Shown: positions 26,272 to 38,761 of the stretch, in pieces
Layout of the letters: each line of letters starts with the position of its first letter
Numbering within the stretch: the stretch's first letter is position 1
Source of the DNA: Apostichopus japonicus
Lineage: Eukaryota > Echinodermata > Holothuroidea > Aspidochirotida > Stichopodidae
NCBI RefSeq assembly: GCF_037975245.1
Contig: NC_092571.1
Coordinates: 12,219,917 to 12,283,916 of the forward strand
Direction of reading: 5' to 3'
DNA length: 64,000 bases
Translations under genes and position numbers: made by a program
Notes under the pieces: model-generated
Seen by the model: the letters and a program-made list of their open reading frames with translations, nothing else
Told to the model about the DNA's origin: nothing
The model's database searches: none

Positions 26272-29200
26272 TGTGATCCAACTTATTGAACAGTTGAAAG
26301 TTCAGCCAGTCAAGATAGCTTACATTCAGTGAACTATATGCCTGCATGGAGTTTGGGACAAGCTTTTGAGATGGGAATTTCAAATAACAATGTGGAATAT
26401 TGATCTCTTAAATGTCTTTCAATGTTTGCCACCAGAAAATCATTTCAAATACTAGACTAGATTCTCTACGATTGGAATGCTTGTTCCCCAATTTCAAATC
26501 TGTAACTAAAATCTGTAACTTCCTCAGGTTTGGTTAATAAAGACTGATCAGTTGTGCAAGGTAGCGTATATAACTACACGTAAGATGAATGGCTGTTGTG
26601 CCAGCTTTACTACAGCGTAAATGAATGAGTAGCCTTTATTTTAATGAAATGCATCGCTGCTATATCAACTTGCCTTAAATGATATTGTCCACTTCTTTTA
26701 TGGTAGACCACGCCTTCATGAAATCAATGGCAGTTGTTTCAGTGTAACTATAACGTTAACTTGATGTAAATGTGTCAGTTATTTATGTTTGACTACCATT
26801 ATATAGGCTACGTTATATGTTTATGGAATACACTACTTTGATGACGTAAATGACAACTGTATATATCAGCTTTGACTACCGTACATTATTGAGTTGTGTA
26901 AGGTGTCTGACATCTTGATGAGATGAATGACTGTTGTACCTATTTGAATATCCAGTGCCTATACGTGTTATGTATGGTAGTATATCAGCCTACACCTTCA
27001 TTCGATTAATGGAAGTTGTTTTAGTTTGGTTACCGTTACACTAAATTAATTGTTTAAGCCTACGGCTTCACCTTGCGGAATGGCTGCAGTATCAATCTGA
27101 TTACCTTTGGGATGAATGACAGCCGTCAACTAATGTTTTTGTGCAATGTAGACAGTACTAGGCACTACATTGATTTATGGCATATTGCCTTGACTAACGT
27201 TAAAGAGTCAGTTTGTATGGTAGCCTATACACTGATGGTGTGTAAGGTAGCAGAAGGTGCTATTTGATCACAAGGGTTGTTATCAGACAGGCCAGGTCCA
27301 CACTCCATAGAGATTTCTGGAAGCTATTAACAAATCCAACTTTTACGTCTGGGTTAAACAAAGGGTTTAAGTTGCATTTTACTTCAAGGATTCTGAAAAA
27401 GCAACGTACTTGTATTCTACATTTAACTTTACGTAATGACAAGGAAATTGATTATATAGAGTGGTACCGAGAAAAACAAGCATCACGAGAGCAATTGGAT
27501 TACAAAAGTTCTACTTTTCTCCTCACCAAAGAATAATCCCAAAATGGTCTCGTTGAAGCCAAACTCTGTTAACGTTTGAAACCTACTATTTGCCTCAAAA
27601 CTTGCAAAAGTGGTTTGGATGAGCCCATGAAAGAACGCCCCTGTTCAACAAAATAGTTTTACACGTTCGTAGGAATCAGAGAAAGTTTGATTGAAACACA
27701 TATACAAAAAAAAGCAACGAAAGAAGAATAAGAACGATCTAAAAGCTGAAAATGCTGCAGTTTTCGGCGGCGTCGTCCACCCGATCCCCGACAGGGCCTT
27801 TCCCTCTTGGCGAACCTCCCTAACCCCCCAGACAGTACCATTGTACCTCAATAAAAGAATACTCCCCTACGCATTTGCTCTAAAATAATAATCTATAATC
27901 CTCACTAGATAAGCTAGATCTCTTTTGAACTTGCAGGAGGCTACGACTCTGGCAGAGGTGGGGGCGGGGGGGGGGGGGGTAGTTAAGGAACCTGGTGGCT
28001 AGAGGAATTGTGAGTAAAACTCCGGAAGTAATGTTCTCTTCCGGGGAACAGTCCGGCCACCGGGAAGGGATTTTTCCCCTCTGGGTTAAGTTCTCCTACC
28101 GGGAGGGTGGTATCGCCAGGGCTGGGGCAGCCCCCCAGTATTGTCAGCTCCCCACCCCCACCCCTCCCCCACCCAACCCAACCCAACCCTCTTAATCTTT
28201 TTATTTATTAAAGCTTCCATTCCGTAAATATTTGCTTGTCTCCTTAGCGCTTTTCGCTTATTTAATTAATACTTGTCTGTTTTTCCAATAATTTATTTTT
28301 TCTCTGCTAACCTGCAGGAGCCGTGCTTCGCACTGCTCGATCAGGCATGTCCCACCTGACATATCATTGCATTAGTTTTCAAAACTATACATTGTTTCTC
28401 AAAAAAAGGGAATTTAGACATCATTAATTTCCAAAAAATGTCAGGATAATTTACGACTGATGATTAAAATATGATAGGGGAGATGAGTTATCTGTAGACG
28501 CTTAAAGCATCCTAGTTTTAATCACTCGACTTATACTTGAATGATCTTATATCTGTGTTTTTCATTACTTCTAATCAATGGGAAGTCAACCTTATCAGGA
28601 AGCTCATAGCTTCATCGCAACTGAGGTACATGGTCTGAGTTTTATATCTCTCATCTGCAAATGGGGTTTGCTCTCGTTGATAATACCCTAATCACGACGA
28701 TAAAATATGTTTTCATAACATTTAGTCAAACATCACTGACTTCTGACTCAGTGTTTAACAAATTGGAACGAATCGTTTGACTTTTTGACGGGTAACTAAG
28801 TGTTTAGGGATATTCCATTGTCATATAAAAATACGATATGAAATATTGGATTTATATATGGACAAAGGGACAAATATTCTACACTGTTAGTTGAACAGCC
28901 CAATTCTCTATCTTGATCTTCACTTTAGGTATGATTGTTTTAATAAAAACATACAAGAAAAACATATTTATTAACCTTAAAAACCGTTCGTAAGTCTGGA
29001 GAGTGGGTGAAAGTGAGTTATCATGTGATCTCATTCAAAGCAGATATTGTTCAAAAATTTCACTTCTCATATTAATTTGTGCTTGAAAATTCATTTATTA
29101 GGAAGTTTCGTTTACTTTTCAATGTTTTCTACATTTAGCATTTCATCAATATACGCAAGGACTTTGTAAGAGTGTTACTTTCCTCGTGGTAAAAAAAAAA

Positions 29201-32200
29201 GAGAGATTTGTACGTCACACATGACAAACGGAGACCTTTTCAGTCCAGTTGCGATGCATGGTAATATTATTGCTGTTGCCAGGTGCATTAATAAAATGTC
29301 AACAATTTAGAAAATAAACATAACAGCCCCAAGATACAAAATAATACTTATAATTTAAATCTGCAAATACATTTCCAACATGCAGCTTTGTCAAGTAACG
29401 AACTTCACCATCGGTCATATCTCTTTAACGCAATCAAATCCAATACAAGGACATTTACATTTACAATTTATACGATGCTTGTCATTACGATATTCTTCAA
29501 TAGCATATGCTTTGGCCTCAATAAATTAAAACAAAACTGTTACAAGACATCACGATTTTTGTTTTTAATTATCATTTTTCTTCATAAATATGTCTTCTGA
29601 CTTTGGGCAATAAGTTTTTTTTTTGCAAAAAATTATTAGAAAAAAAGTTTTAAAATGTTGAATTGATGTCAGACTTTTAACTCCATATTAAAGACCTTAT
29701 CTGTTCATGATTCATAACTTTGAACTACAGATGAAATTTTGCAAAAAATAAAATATAGAACAACAGGGGGACTTCAACTACAAGTTTTATAGCTTTTCGG
29801 GCAAACTCACCGCCGATTTTAGCGATTTGGAACGGAAAGAAATGTGTCAAGAGAGAATCTACTTGGCATTCCTTAGAGAATAAATGATTCTAAGCAAGTC
29901 TCAAAAGTAGCTCATTCATAGGAAGTACATACCTTCGCGTCCTCCAAACACCATTAGTCGATATTTTTTTTTATAAATTTTCGTCCCAAATCAAAACTTT
30001 TCATGACTTTCGAATAAGATTTTTAAGGATGAAATCAATGATAAAGAAATTGTGCAATGTGGAATATTAATCAGCCCTTTTTGTACTGAAATATAGTCAA
30101 AATGGCTCATCGTTTCAATCATTTTGTCTGCATATCATGCGCTAAGGCAATGGGGGAAGGGAAGGATGGCCGGATCGGGGTGGGTGGGTGGGGGGGGGGG
30201 GCTGGTGGATCCCTCAACTTCCATCAGCCGGGGGAAATTATTATGTCGAGGGATGTTATTTGCAATCAACCGGGAAAGAATTAGACTATACTGCAATATT
30301 AACGAAATTGTGCAATGTGGTATATATTATTTAGAACTTTTGTGAAATATAAATCGAATGTTATGCGCATAGGCGAGAGGGGGGGGGGTTGGGGTGGGGC
30401 GGATGGAGTTTCTCCACACCTTCCTTCGTCAATCAGGGGATGTTTGAATTCGGCCGGGGAAGAGTTAGATTGCTGCTAGAGTGCACTCCATCTATTCAAC
30501 CTTATACACGAGAAGTCATTAGCACTATATAAGTTATAAATTACCTAACTTATAATCTAAATATGTCTCAGAATGGATTGATGTCTTAAGTGTTATCTTT
30601 TCTGGATTGGGGAGGGGAGAGGGTGGGGGGGGGGGGTATCGCCCATGTACGAGAGTCGGATTCAAAATGACCCCATGGCTGCACCACCTCCTTTATAAAA
30701 TCATACATTCGCCTCTGGCTCTTCCGAGCATTTTTAGAATACCCCTTCCCCCACCATTGGAATCTTGTGCACGCCATTGATGCATATATCGAAGGAAAAC
30801 AAGAAACATTACGTGGTAGTCTATATAAATCCGAAGCAATAAACTGAAAGTAGCATTTTTGTTTAGTCAGCTTAGTAAATTTTACCCAGAATGTCGAATA
30901 TTTTTTCCAAAGAGTGGTCTTCTGCATGTAAAATTTACCAGCCAGTTAGCCATGCAAACAGGTCTGACCAGATGGGGTGGTGTGTTGGGGGGGGGGGTCA
31001 GATGCTACAGCACCGGGACCCGGGGTCAATAAGGGGCCCTTGGGATGGGCGAGAGTAGATCAGGTCATGACATTCCGTCTTCCATACGCTCATGAATATG
31101 TTATGAATTTATCACGTCTATTATCAATATCCTCGAGGCATAAACTGGCCTCTCGACCCCCCTCCCCTCCTCCCCTTCCTGCTGCCCCAGCCTTGGGCGA
31201 GAAGAGCTGTTCTTAATGGAAAGACGATGGGTGGTGACAAGGGGCCTCTTGATATTTCTATGTTCCTGAATCATCGGGCGTAATTTACCTATTGTGATCG
31301 GTCAACTAAAGGGCAAAGTTGTACATTTCAGAATTACTCCTTTTACGTATATTACATGGCAGGAATTAATCAGATCGTAATATACCAACATGATATTCTT
31401 GTTTTTGTTTCTAAAGAGTAAAAGACAAACAAAAACATTTCTGATACTTCACATCACCCATGAAGGACACACTTTGGCCATTGCCACATGTCAGATAAAT
31501 GTTCTCCCATCCATTCCCTCGTCTCCCGTCTCCCGTCCCTCGTCGCCGTCCCCCCGTCTCCCCTTCTCCCCTTCTCCCGTCCCCGACCCCCGCCGCGTCC
31601 CCCATACCCCATCCCCAATTCCCCGATCCTCCCTTTCATATTCCTAATGTTATATACTCTCAATGAATTAGCGTCATAAGTCATAAGAACTAACTTTTGA
31701 AACTTTCAAAACAACATTTTCAATTTTTACAGTAATAAATATCAACAATTTACAACCATTGGGTGAGGATAGACTTGTTTTAAAAACAAATGAAAAAAGG
31801 TCAACATAACTACGTTTGTTTTGATGTTCGACAATAGCACTTATGTAGTATGGTCAGTCACGGTCAAGAGTGCCGTTGTCAAGTTGTGGTATTTCAAACC
31901 AAGATATTCTTTTTAATATCGTTTTCTTCTGTGTCCACGAATTCCCATGACTACCATCTATATATATATACTCTTAGAAAACACGGACTGACTGACTGAC
32001 TGACAGCGTTAATTTACCTTGACAATTTCTGATACTATAATTCGACTAATGTATAAACTTAATATTTGCGGAGGTGATCTTAATTTCTTTTTTGGGGGGC
32101 GTTTAGAGTCAAAGTGAACGACGTTAGACGTCACGGACAATATATCTGTCCAGTGTACGGTGGGCTACAAGGACCCTTGTCGTAGTCACTCAGCGCCTAG

Positions 32201-32854
32201 AGATGCAATTCATAAGTGCAATTCATAATAAAATAAGCACTTACTTAGGAACCACTGGACGCAGCAAATTACTATGACAGGCCCGCCTGATTTTAATTTT
32301 TTTTTTAAAAACAGTATACTACGCTGGAAGGGTCAATCCCCCTTGTCATAAAACGAAAATAATCAATAAATGCATTGTGGGTTAATTTGCAGTCAAGTCA
32401 GGTGACAGTTAACGCAAAAAGACAGAAGAAAAAACGTAAGTCAAGGGCGCAACCAAGTATATCTTTTGGAGGAGGGGCGGTTTCAGACCCAGCATAGAAC
32501 ACCAACGGGGAGGGAGGGGGGTTCAGTCCCCACTACTTTGTTAGAGAAAGAATAATGAGAAACAGTTTCTAGTGTACAATGAATAAAATACACGGTAATA
32601 CCTAACCAGTTGAAGAACCTTCTTCAGCAATTTTGCATACAAGCAACCTCCATTTTACACAAAGGGGGAAACTACCACGCAAAGGCAGTTGAAAATTCGT
32701 TCACATTGTTTTCCAAAATTCAAAATATTGTACTTATTTTGCTTTTCGGCACCTTTCATGTGATCAAAATTTCTCAAAGGAGGGAGGGGCAACCCCTCAT
32801 GAAGCCAGGACGACATAGCAATTGAAAAGTTCTTCAACATTGTCTCAATGCGCC
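26272..32854. repeat. Duplicated block, copy 2 (5' part missing)
   Basis: Begins at TGTGATCCAACTTATTGAAC, equivalent to 19163 in copy 1 and about 47994 in copy 3, and runs to TCTCAATGCGCC at 32854, equivalent to about 54452 in copy 3. It therefore carries the tail absent from copy 1 but lacks the head with the LINE fragment and minisatellite. It ends exactly where the inverted-repeat element begins. No intact gene is visible. Frames recurring among the copies are not supported as coding. Confidence 0.9.
31497..31635. repeat. Pyrimidine-rich CCGTCTCC-type VNTR
   Basis: A C/T-only stretch built of CCCGTCTCC-like units. The equivalent tract in copy 3 (about 53140-53215) is much shorter, so the array has changed length since duplication. 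Confidence 0.8.
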
Positions 32855-33034
32855 ATAGGCCATCAGCTGAAGCTCAAAATGTGGCTGTAAAATCAGTTTC
32901 GTTCCAGCAACACCGGGTCTAGACTTTTAATGCATTTTTGGGTAGTTTAATGCATCACAAACATTATATCAAAAGTTCTCCAAAAAATTTCCTGCAGTAT
33001 TTTTGTAACGCACCCTTGAAATTGGGTATGTTAT
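32855..33034. repeat. Left imperfect inverted terminal repeat
   Basis: Paired with 44292-44480 in reverse orientation. The first 18 bp are identical, and identity is patchy further in with small indels. Confidence 0.8.
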
Positions 33035-34730
33035 GTAGACATTACGTGCTACGATGCTATGTATTAGGAACACATGTGCTAACGTTAGATTTGGTACAGT
33101 GGTGCATACATACCACTCTTTTCTTATATGTTTAATTACGACTGATATATTTTTTTTTGTATAATAGTTGGGTCAGGGTTACAAGAATGGTGGAAGAGGA
33201 TTCTGGTCTAAGGGTCAGTGAGGGTTGTTTTCAGGCATTACAAGTTGTGCCCTCCCCCCCCTCCATTTTCGCCAAAATGGTAAAAAATCACATTTTCAAC
33301 TTTGAAATATGAAATACAATTTTTGCACATTATAACTTAAGGGTTGTAATTATAAAAATGTACCACTTTTAATAAACTCAGATATAATGCTTTGTAATAA
33401 ATCAAATGTTTTTAGATTTTCCCCCTATGTTATGAATGTATTTCGTCTGTGCATGTATGCGTAAATATACACATATAATGAAAAGTTCCTCTCCATAATT
33501 GTTACACTCCCCATCCAAACTGTTTTACACATGTGACCCCCTCCCCCTCTACTTTACATGTAGCTAAATCCCTAGTTACAGTGAGATGTGCCAATGCCCC
33601 AAGACCAGTAGGTTATTTCTTTTGTATAAATCAATATATAAGTTGGCACACTAAGACATCATGGCATATCGTAGATGTGAAATAAAGTTAGTCGGTATAT
33701 ATCCGTTACCTTAGTACTCTTTCTACAGTCTTCTGCAAAACTAGGTACTTTCTCCATGTTACGGAAACGACATGTTTATAATTCGTATTCCTGCAAAAAG
33801 TGTTTCCAAGGGAGTTAACGTATAAAAGAAAAGATCGACAAGGTTTCGAATGGTATTTTGAATAATAATAGTTCTATATTCTACAAATAATATGAATAAT
33901 AAAGGTGAATGGTACAAATAAGTGAATAACGAAGACAGTTAACTTAAGCCCCAGATAGAAAGAAATAATGTATCTATTAAGACTGGGTCGATACACTCAA
34001 TGGTGTAGTAGAGCTGGGCCTTTGCGATGATTCAAGATACAGGTTCTTCATCAAAAGGCGCGGCGAGGAATTAATAAGTGATTAAAAGTTCATCCAAGGA
34101 CAGTTGTACTAGTTATAACAGGATCCACTTCAATTCACTGCATGGAAGTCAGATATGGTATGGAAAAGGGAAAGTCCATTCCGTAGTAGAGGTGAAGATA
34201 ATTAGATGAAATAAAAGTCACTAAAGACTTGAATATCCTTCAGTCAAAACTTGAACAGATGCACAAAACGTGTTAACAATATGAATAAAACAGGTAACGA
34301 AATGTTACGGCAAAACAATAAAGAACCGTGATATTGGAACAGGGTCAGGGGCGATGGTTCCCCAACAACAGTATATAAACCTCTGACTGGTTTCAGGACG
34401 CGGTATTTGCGTCATCGTCATCACTAAATGTAGTTGTGAATATGCAAGAGGTAAAGCATGCCCATAACACCCTCCTCCCCCCTCCCCTCTCAGCAAAAAA
34501 AGTGTGATTTGAAGAAAATGTGGATATTTATCATAAGGTGTCTGGTAGGTAGGGTAATCTACGTAAAACTACTAATAGCTAAAATGAATATATGAATAAG
34601 ATCATGTTTTCTGGTTCCTTTAAACTCTGGGGAACAAAATAATGACAACATGACTTTGAAAAAGTTAACCCTCTTCACAAACTTCAAACTTGATTAAAAT
34701 TTCAGACTAAGATATCAAGATTTAACACCA
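33035..34730. other. Non-coding interior of the TIR element
   Basis: Lies downstream of the broken gene's stop. I see no gene. It is AT-rich with some C-rich patches (33250, 33540, 34470). It would be the 3' flank of the minus-strand gene. Confidence 0.5.
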
Positions 34731-35095
34731 TCACAGTTCATCCTCCAAATCATCTTCCACTGCATCAACAATCTCAACATCTTCTTGGAAGTTGCTGCAA
34801 TTTCTATATTTACATAGGTCTGTACACGGTAGTTGTGCATTCATTCAGGAACATCTTCCTTTAAGACATTTGCCGACTCTACAGCTACTGCTGACACACT
34901 GAAGCAAAACATCTGGGTCAGGTGGCTTCGTCATCCAAGTGATTATAAGGCCATCATTTTCAAGTTTCCATCCATGTCCCTCTGGTGAGAGTGCATCAAT
35001 CCTTTGCTGCAATGCCCTACTGTGAATAGCGGCCTGGTTGGTGCAGTGCTTAACATGCTGGATCAGAGCATCTTTTGTTGGTGGTAAACTCTGCT
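34731..35095 (-). pseudogene. Last exon of the Cys-tail gene, premature TGA
   Basis: A pyrimidine-rich acceptor (CATCTCCTCCTCAG, ending at 35096) precedes a frame with SLPPTKDALIQH, a GHGWKLENDGLIITWM stretch, then PPDPD and CVSSSCRVGKCLKGRCS. There the frame meets TGA (34845-34847), where a cysteine codon (TGC or TGT) would fit the pattern. It then continues in the same frame with LPCTDLCKYRNC and an acidic end to TGA at 34731-34733. One base change would explain the stop. Confidence 0.65.
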
Positions 35096-35366
35096 CTGAG
35101 GAGGAGATGAACAGAACACCTTGTACCATGAAATTGGATATTTTTGAGTCTCACATTTTATGATGAGGTACCAATATAATTACAATTCAGCTAGAAATAT
35201 GTTGCAAATTACTTTAATAATTTCAATGGAAAGATTAACCTGATATTGCATCTCAAAGCGTTTAGAGAATTTTTTAATTTTCCTTGGGGGAGTACCCCCA
35301 TATTACAAAAGTCCTAGATCCACCCCTGAACACTCAATGAACCACACATTGAAGAGAGTACTTTAC

Positions 35367-35489
35367 CTTTCAAGATCTGTATGTCTTCCTTGTCAAGAAT
35401 TGAATCTAGTTCCTTCAACATAGAGAGTGGTACCTCACTTCAATGGCAACACGGTCTTTTCCTCTAATATTCATAAAATCTGGGCTCAT
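35367..35489 (-). pseudogene. Third piece of the Cys-tail gene
   Basis: Reads MSPDFMNIRGKDRVAIEVRY then HSLC and a stop. In another frame LKELDSILDKEDIQILK leads to a donor-like GTAAAG (complement of 35361-35366). The upstream boundary is uncertain. Just downstream on this strand, about 35283-35328, is a GGGGTGGATCTAGGAC-type repeat end. Confidence 0.4.
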
Positions 35490-36197
35490 CTTTTTTTCCG
35501 CTCTGCTGCTTGTCGAAGCAATACTTTAATAAAATGAAATAAAAAAAGCAAATTGTTTTGCATTTTCTGTTGATCAAAATATAAGTTTGAACAAATAAGA
35601 ACTAAGACAATTTTATTTATATACCATGTGATCTGCTCATCTTCTATGGACAAACAAAGACACATTCAAATTTTGCAAACCAGTGTCATGCAAAAAAGAA
35701 TTAAAACAGGCTTTTTTTGACAGTACAGTACATTATCTCTTAATGTTATGGTTTAAATAATACAATGGTAGATTATATCTGTTACTAATAATAAAGGCGA
35801 CAGATACTTGTTCATTTTGGTAAAGCTAGACAGGCTGACCATAAGACCTTGCAAACCTAACCTTATTGCACCTTTGTTACACTTATTTTTCTAACTAATA
35901 TAATATCTCTATCATTCAAATAAAGGGCCACAGTAAGAAAACTATGAAGCCTGTATTTAACACTTAGGCTAGTGCCCCAGATGGAGAATTTGAAACAAAT
36001 TTCCGTTCCTACCACCTTATAACAAAACAAATCAGATGACCATGCCACTAATTATATTATGTTCAGGTCCAACACTGTGCCCTTTGACTTGGATTCTATC
36101 CCTCAAGAGCTACTGATCTTGCATTATGCAACTTCTCTTAACACTTCAACTATGCCACAGAAGTACAAGTAGAGTCGTGTAGTATGCTTAGGCTTAC

Positions 36198-36514
36198 CTC
36201 CATCGAAAGTCTCTGCCTGCTGCAGCTTGTCCTGCACCCGTTTGCAACGCCGAGTAATGTATTGTTTCTTTTCCCACATATAATAAATTGAACAGGCAAT
36301 ACACCAGAGTTTCTGCTTGGTTTCCTCGATCTTTTCCGTCAATTCTTCGATTAAAATCATATGGGGTCTCCTCTGGTACTGTCCGTTTTCTTGCAGCAAT
36401 GTGCTTGCTATCAATGAACCGCCTGTAACACTTATCGTGGAACCCCATCATACTATGCTGCTAAACACACGCTTGATCGTAGTAGGCTATGGAGTAATCA
36501 GTAGTAGGCGATAT
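36198..36514 (-). pseudogene. Second piece of the Cys-tail gene
   Basis: Directly continues the first piece across the BEL target site, but meets a stop (TGA) within about 10 codons. The conserved-looking GFHDKCYRRFIDSKHIAARK sits in another frame, followed by an EELTEKIEETKQKLWCIAC helix-like stretch in a third. The piece ends at a canonical donor, GTAAG (complement of 36193-36197). The frame changes indicate decay. Confidence 0.5.
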
Positions 36515-37355
36515 TGTAACAGTCGCCATCCCTAGAGTTGTTTGTTGATTAATGTACTATTTTCTGCCCTATCGGCGTTCCACTGTTTCCTTTCCAACAC
36601 AAATAAACTTATCTTGTTGTTGCTATGTAGTTTACCACGCTGATGCTACTGCTACAGCTACTAACGATAAAACGATATATACAGTATACGAATGGTCAAT
36701 ACCATTTCATTCATTAAATTTAGTGGGTTCAGTCCCTGAAGGAAGACATAAGGTATGATTGCAACATATTATTAATTGTAACCTTTAAGATCAGAAATGT
36801 TTGATTATCGTCTTACTGTGGCTCCTCGTATTATTTCTTGGGCCTAAATTGTGTACTTGCTCTCCGTAGTATTGCATTCCTAGTCATGTTAATATGTATA
36901 GTACAGTGTGTAAGGCTATCTTTCTCTGTGATTTCAGTGTGCCAATATATTAAGGCCTAAGCTTATTATCGTGGAAGTATATTCATATTGTTTACTGTGT
37001 GTGCTTACGCACTGTCATGTCCCGTAGCCTACATATTATGTTGTATAGGTTCAAGTGTGAGTGAATCTTAGTGGTAACACCTTAATCTTATTCGTTTGTA
37101 TTGTAATTGAACTAGCCTACTCCTTAATTGCACATGTCCTTGAGTTTGATTGCATATATATGATTTATTGTGTTGCATGTATTGAGGTTTTCAGGTTAAA
37201 TCAGTATAGTAAGTTTACCAATCACACGAATCACTTACATTGTAAATTTAAAGGTTGTTACTTCTTCTTCTCAGTTTTGACGGTTTTCTAGAGAAATATA
37301 CCAACCCGTAACCAAATCTGATGTCTATGTTATTTCTTGGCTGGAGCCCGCTACA
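36515..37355 (+). repeat. 5' LTR of the BEL/Pao element
   Basis: 841 bp, starting TGTAACAGTCGCC and ending GAGCCCGCTACA. It contains AATAAA (about 36602), TATA-like ATATATACAGTATAC (about 36674), a donor-like AAG|GTATGA (about 36751) and pyrimidine-rich acceptors (TTCTTCTTCTCAG near 37275). A leader intron is possible but unproven. The two small frames inside occur identically in the 3' LTR and are not genes. Confidence 0.97.
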
Positions 37356-37414
37356 GTCAAAACTTATCCGAAGTTTAAGATTGGCATCTGCTGAAGTTGT
37401 ATCAGTGAAATTCA

Positions 37415-38761
37415 ATGTCTGAGCAAGGTAAAGACAAACATGAGCCTGAGGGAGAGGCTATGGATTCTCAACTAGAGCCACAGTTGAGTCACCTTGAGAA
37501 TCAGCCTAACCCACAAGATGATTCAGAAGCCAGCTTAGTACGCAGAGGAATTAGAGATCGCAAGCTAACAGAAAAGGCTCAACAGAATCTTGATGAAGAA
37601 ATTCATCAACGTAATTATAGAGTAGAGGCCTCATATGAGAAGTGGCGTCAGCGTGCCTCAGAGATTCGTAAGGCCCTAAGAAAGATACAGCCCCTCGACC
37701 AACTGCTTGAGTTCCAATCCACCATAAAGAAGCTTCAAGACTCAGTAGTGACTTCCTATGAAGAGCTCAGAAGGATTAATGTTCCAGACAAGGTCACTGT
37801 GTCCAAGGTCGACAATTGTTGTGCCATTTCGAGGGAACTGACAGAAGTGCTAACACAACGTAGGCTTGAAGAGATTGATACACACCAAGAAAGAGAACAA
37901 ATACGAGGATTGAAATGTGCTCACCCGTCCGTATTTGGCGAGTCTATCAGTGACCAATCTGTGCAGTCTAGAATGAGTGTAGTATCCACCATTTCATCAA
38001 TGAAGGCGAAGGCAGATGCAGAGAAAGCTGAGAAACTAGCTGCTGCAAAGGCCTTAAGGGAGGAGCAACATCAGAAATCAAAACTCCTTCAAATGCAAAT
38101 GAATTTGGAAGAAGAAAAAATGAAGTTGGAAGCTATGCAAGCAGATGCAGCTGTGAGAATTGCTGAAGCTAAGTGTGAAGTTTTGTCAGAAGCTGCTGAG
38201 GACCCAGAAGACATATGCCTTGATAAACCTGTGCGTCTGAATCCCTTGGCTGCTAGTTTTAACCCAGTTCCTCACTATGATGGTGAACCTTATCAGGAGT
38301 TATCAGTTGGTCATGCTCTCGGTGGTGAGTCAATAAATAATCCAGTTAGTGAATCCTCATTGGCACAGGCTCTGACAAGTGCCATGGACCGCAGCCGTCT
38401 ACCCGTGCCAACCCCAAAGGCTTTCTCTGGAAATCCAATTGAATTTGTGACTTTCAAAAGAAGTTTCAAGACGCTCATTGAAAATAAGGGAACACGTGCA
38501 GAAGAAAAGATTTATTACCTGCAGCAATATGTGACCGGAGAGGCAAGAGAATCTATTGCTGGTTGCTTCTATGAAGTAACGAAAGTGACTACCAAAGAGC
38601 ATGGGAGACATTGGAGAAGAGATATGGTCACCCTTTCAAAGTGCAAGAAGCCTTTCGTGACAGACTGGATAAATGGCCCAAGGTTGGTCTTAGGGACAAT
38701 GTTGCACTGCAGAAATATGCAGACTTCCTCAACAGCTGCCGTGATGCAATGCCTCATGTGA
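37415..38761 (+). CDS. gag: gag of BEL/Pao element, frame-broken
   Basis: Structural protein of the retrotransposon particle. The start ATG is 60 bp after the 5' LTR. The N-terminal third is charged. Residues about 190-260 form a Lys/Glu/Ala-rich coiled coil. About residue 335 onward (PKAFSGNPIEFVTFKRSF) is the DUF1759 region typical of BEL/Pao gag. The family match stops at about residue 386 (near 38572), and the remaining 60 or so residues are out-of-frame read-through. The true continuation lies in the -1 frame, where homology picks up at AWETLEKRYGHPF. Because the break is inside a domain and not at the gag-pol border, I read it as a mutation (one lost base would do) and not as programmed shifting. 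Confidence 0.85.
   Translation: MSEQGKDKHEPEGEAMDSQLEPQLSHLENQPNPQDDSEASLVRRGIRDRKLTEKAQQNLDEEIHQRNYRVEASYEKWRQRASEIRKALRKIQPLDQLLEFQSTIKKLQDSVVTSYEELRRINVPDKVTVSKVDNCCAISRELTEVLTQRRLEEIDTHQEREQIRGLKCAHPSVFGESISDQSVQSRMSVVSTISSMKAKADAEKAEKLAAAKALREEQHQKSKLLQMQMNLEEEKMKLEAMQADAAVRIAEAKCEVLSEAAEDPEDICLDKPVRLNPLAASFNPVPHYDGEPYQELSVGHALGGESINNPVSESSLAQALTSAMDRSRLPVPTPKAFSGNPIEFVTFKRSFKTLIENKGTRAEEKIYYLQQYVTGEARESIAGCFYEVTKVTTKEHGRHWRRDMVTLSKCKKPFVTDWINGPRLVLGTMLHCRNMQTSSTAAVMQCLM

Noticed and set aside
36552-37291. Two small frames within the 5' LTR, repeated in the 3' LTR
   Set aside because: They lie in LTR sequence and are identical only because the LTRs are.
38560-38611. Programmed ribosomal frameshift between gag and pol
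   Set aside because: The break is inside the gag domain, upstream of the zinc knuckles, and no slippery heptamer is apparent. Mutation is simpler, though sibling copies should be checked.
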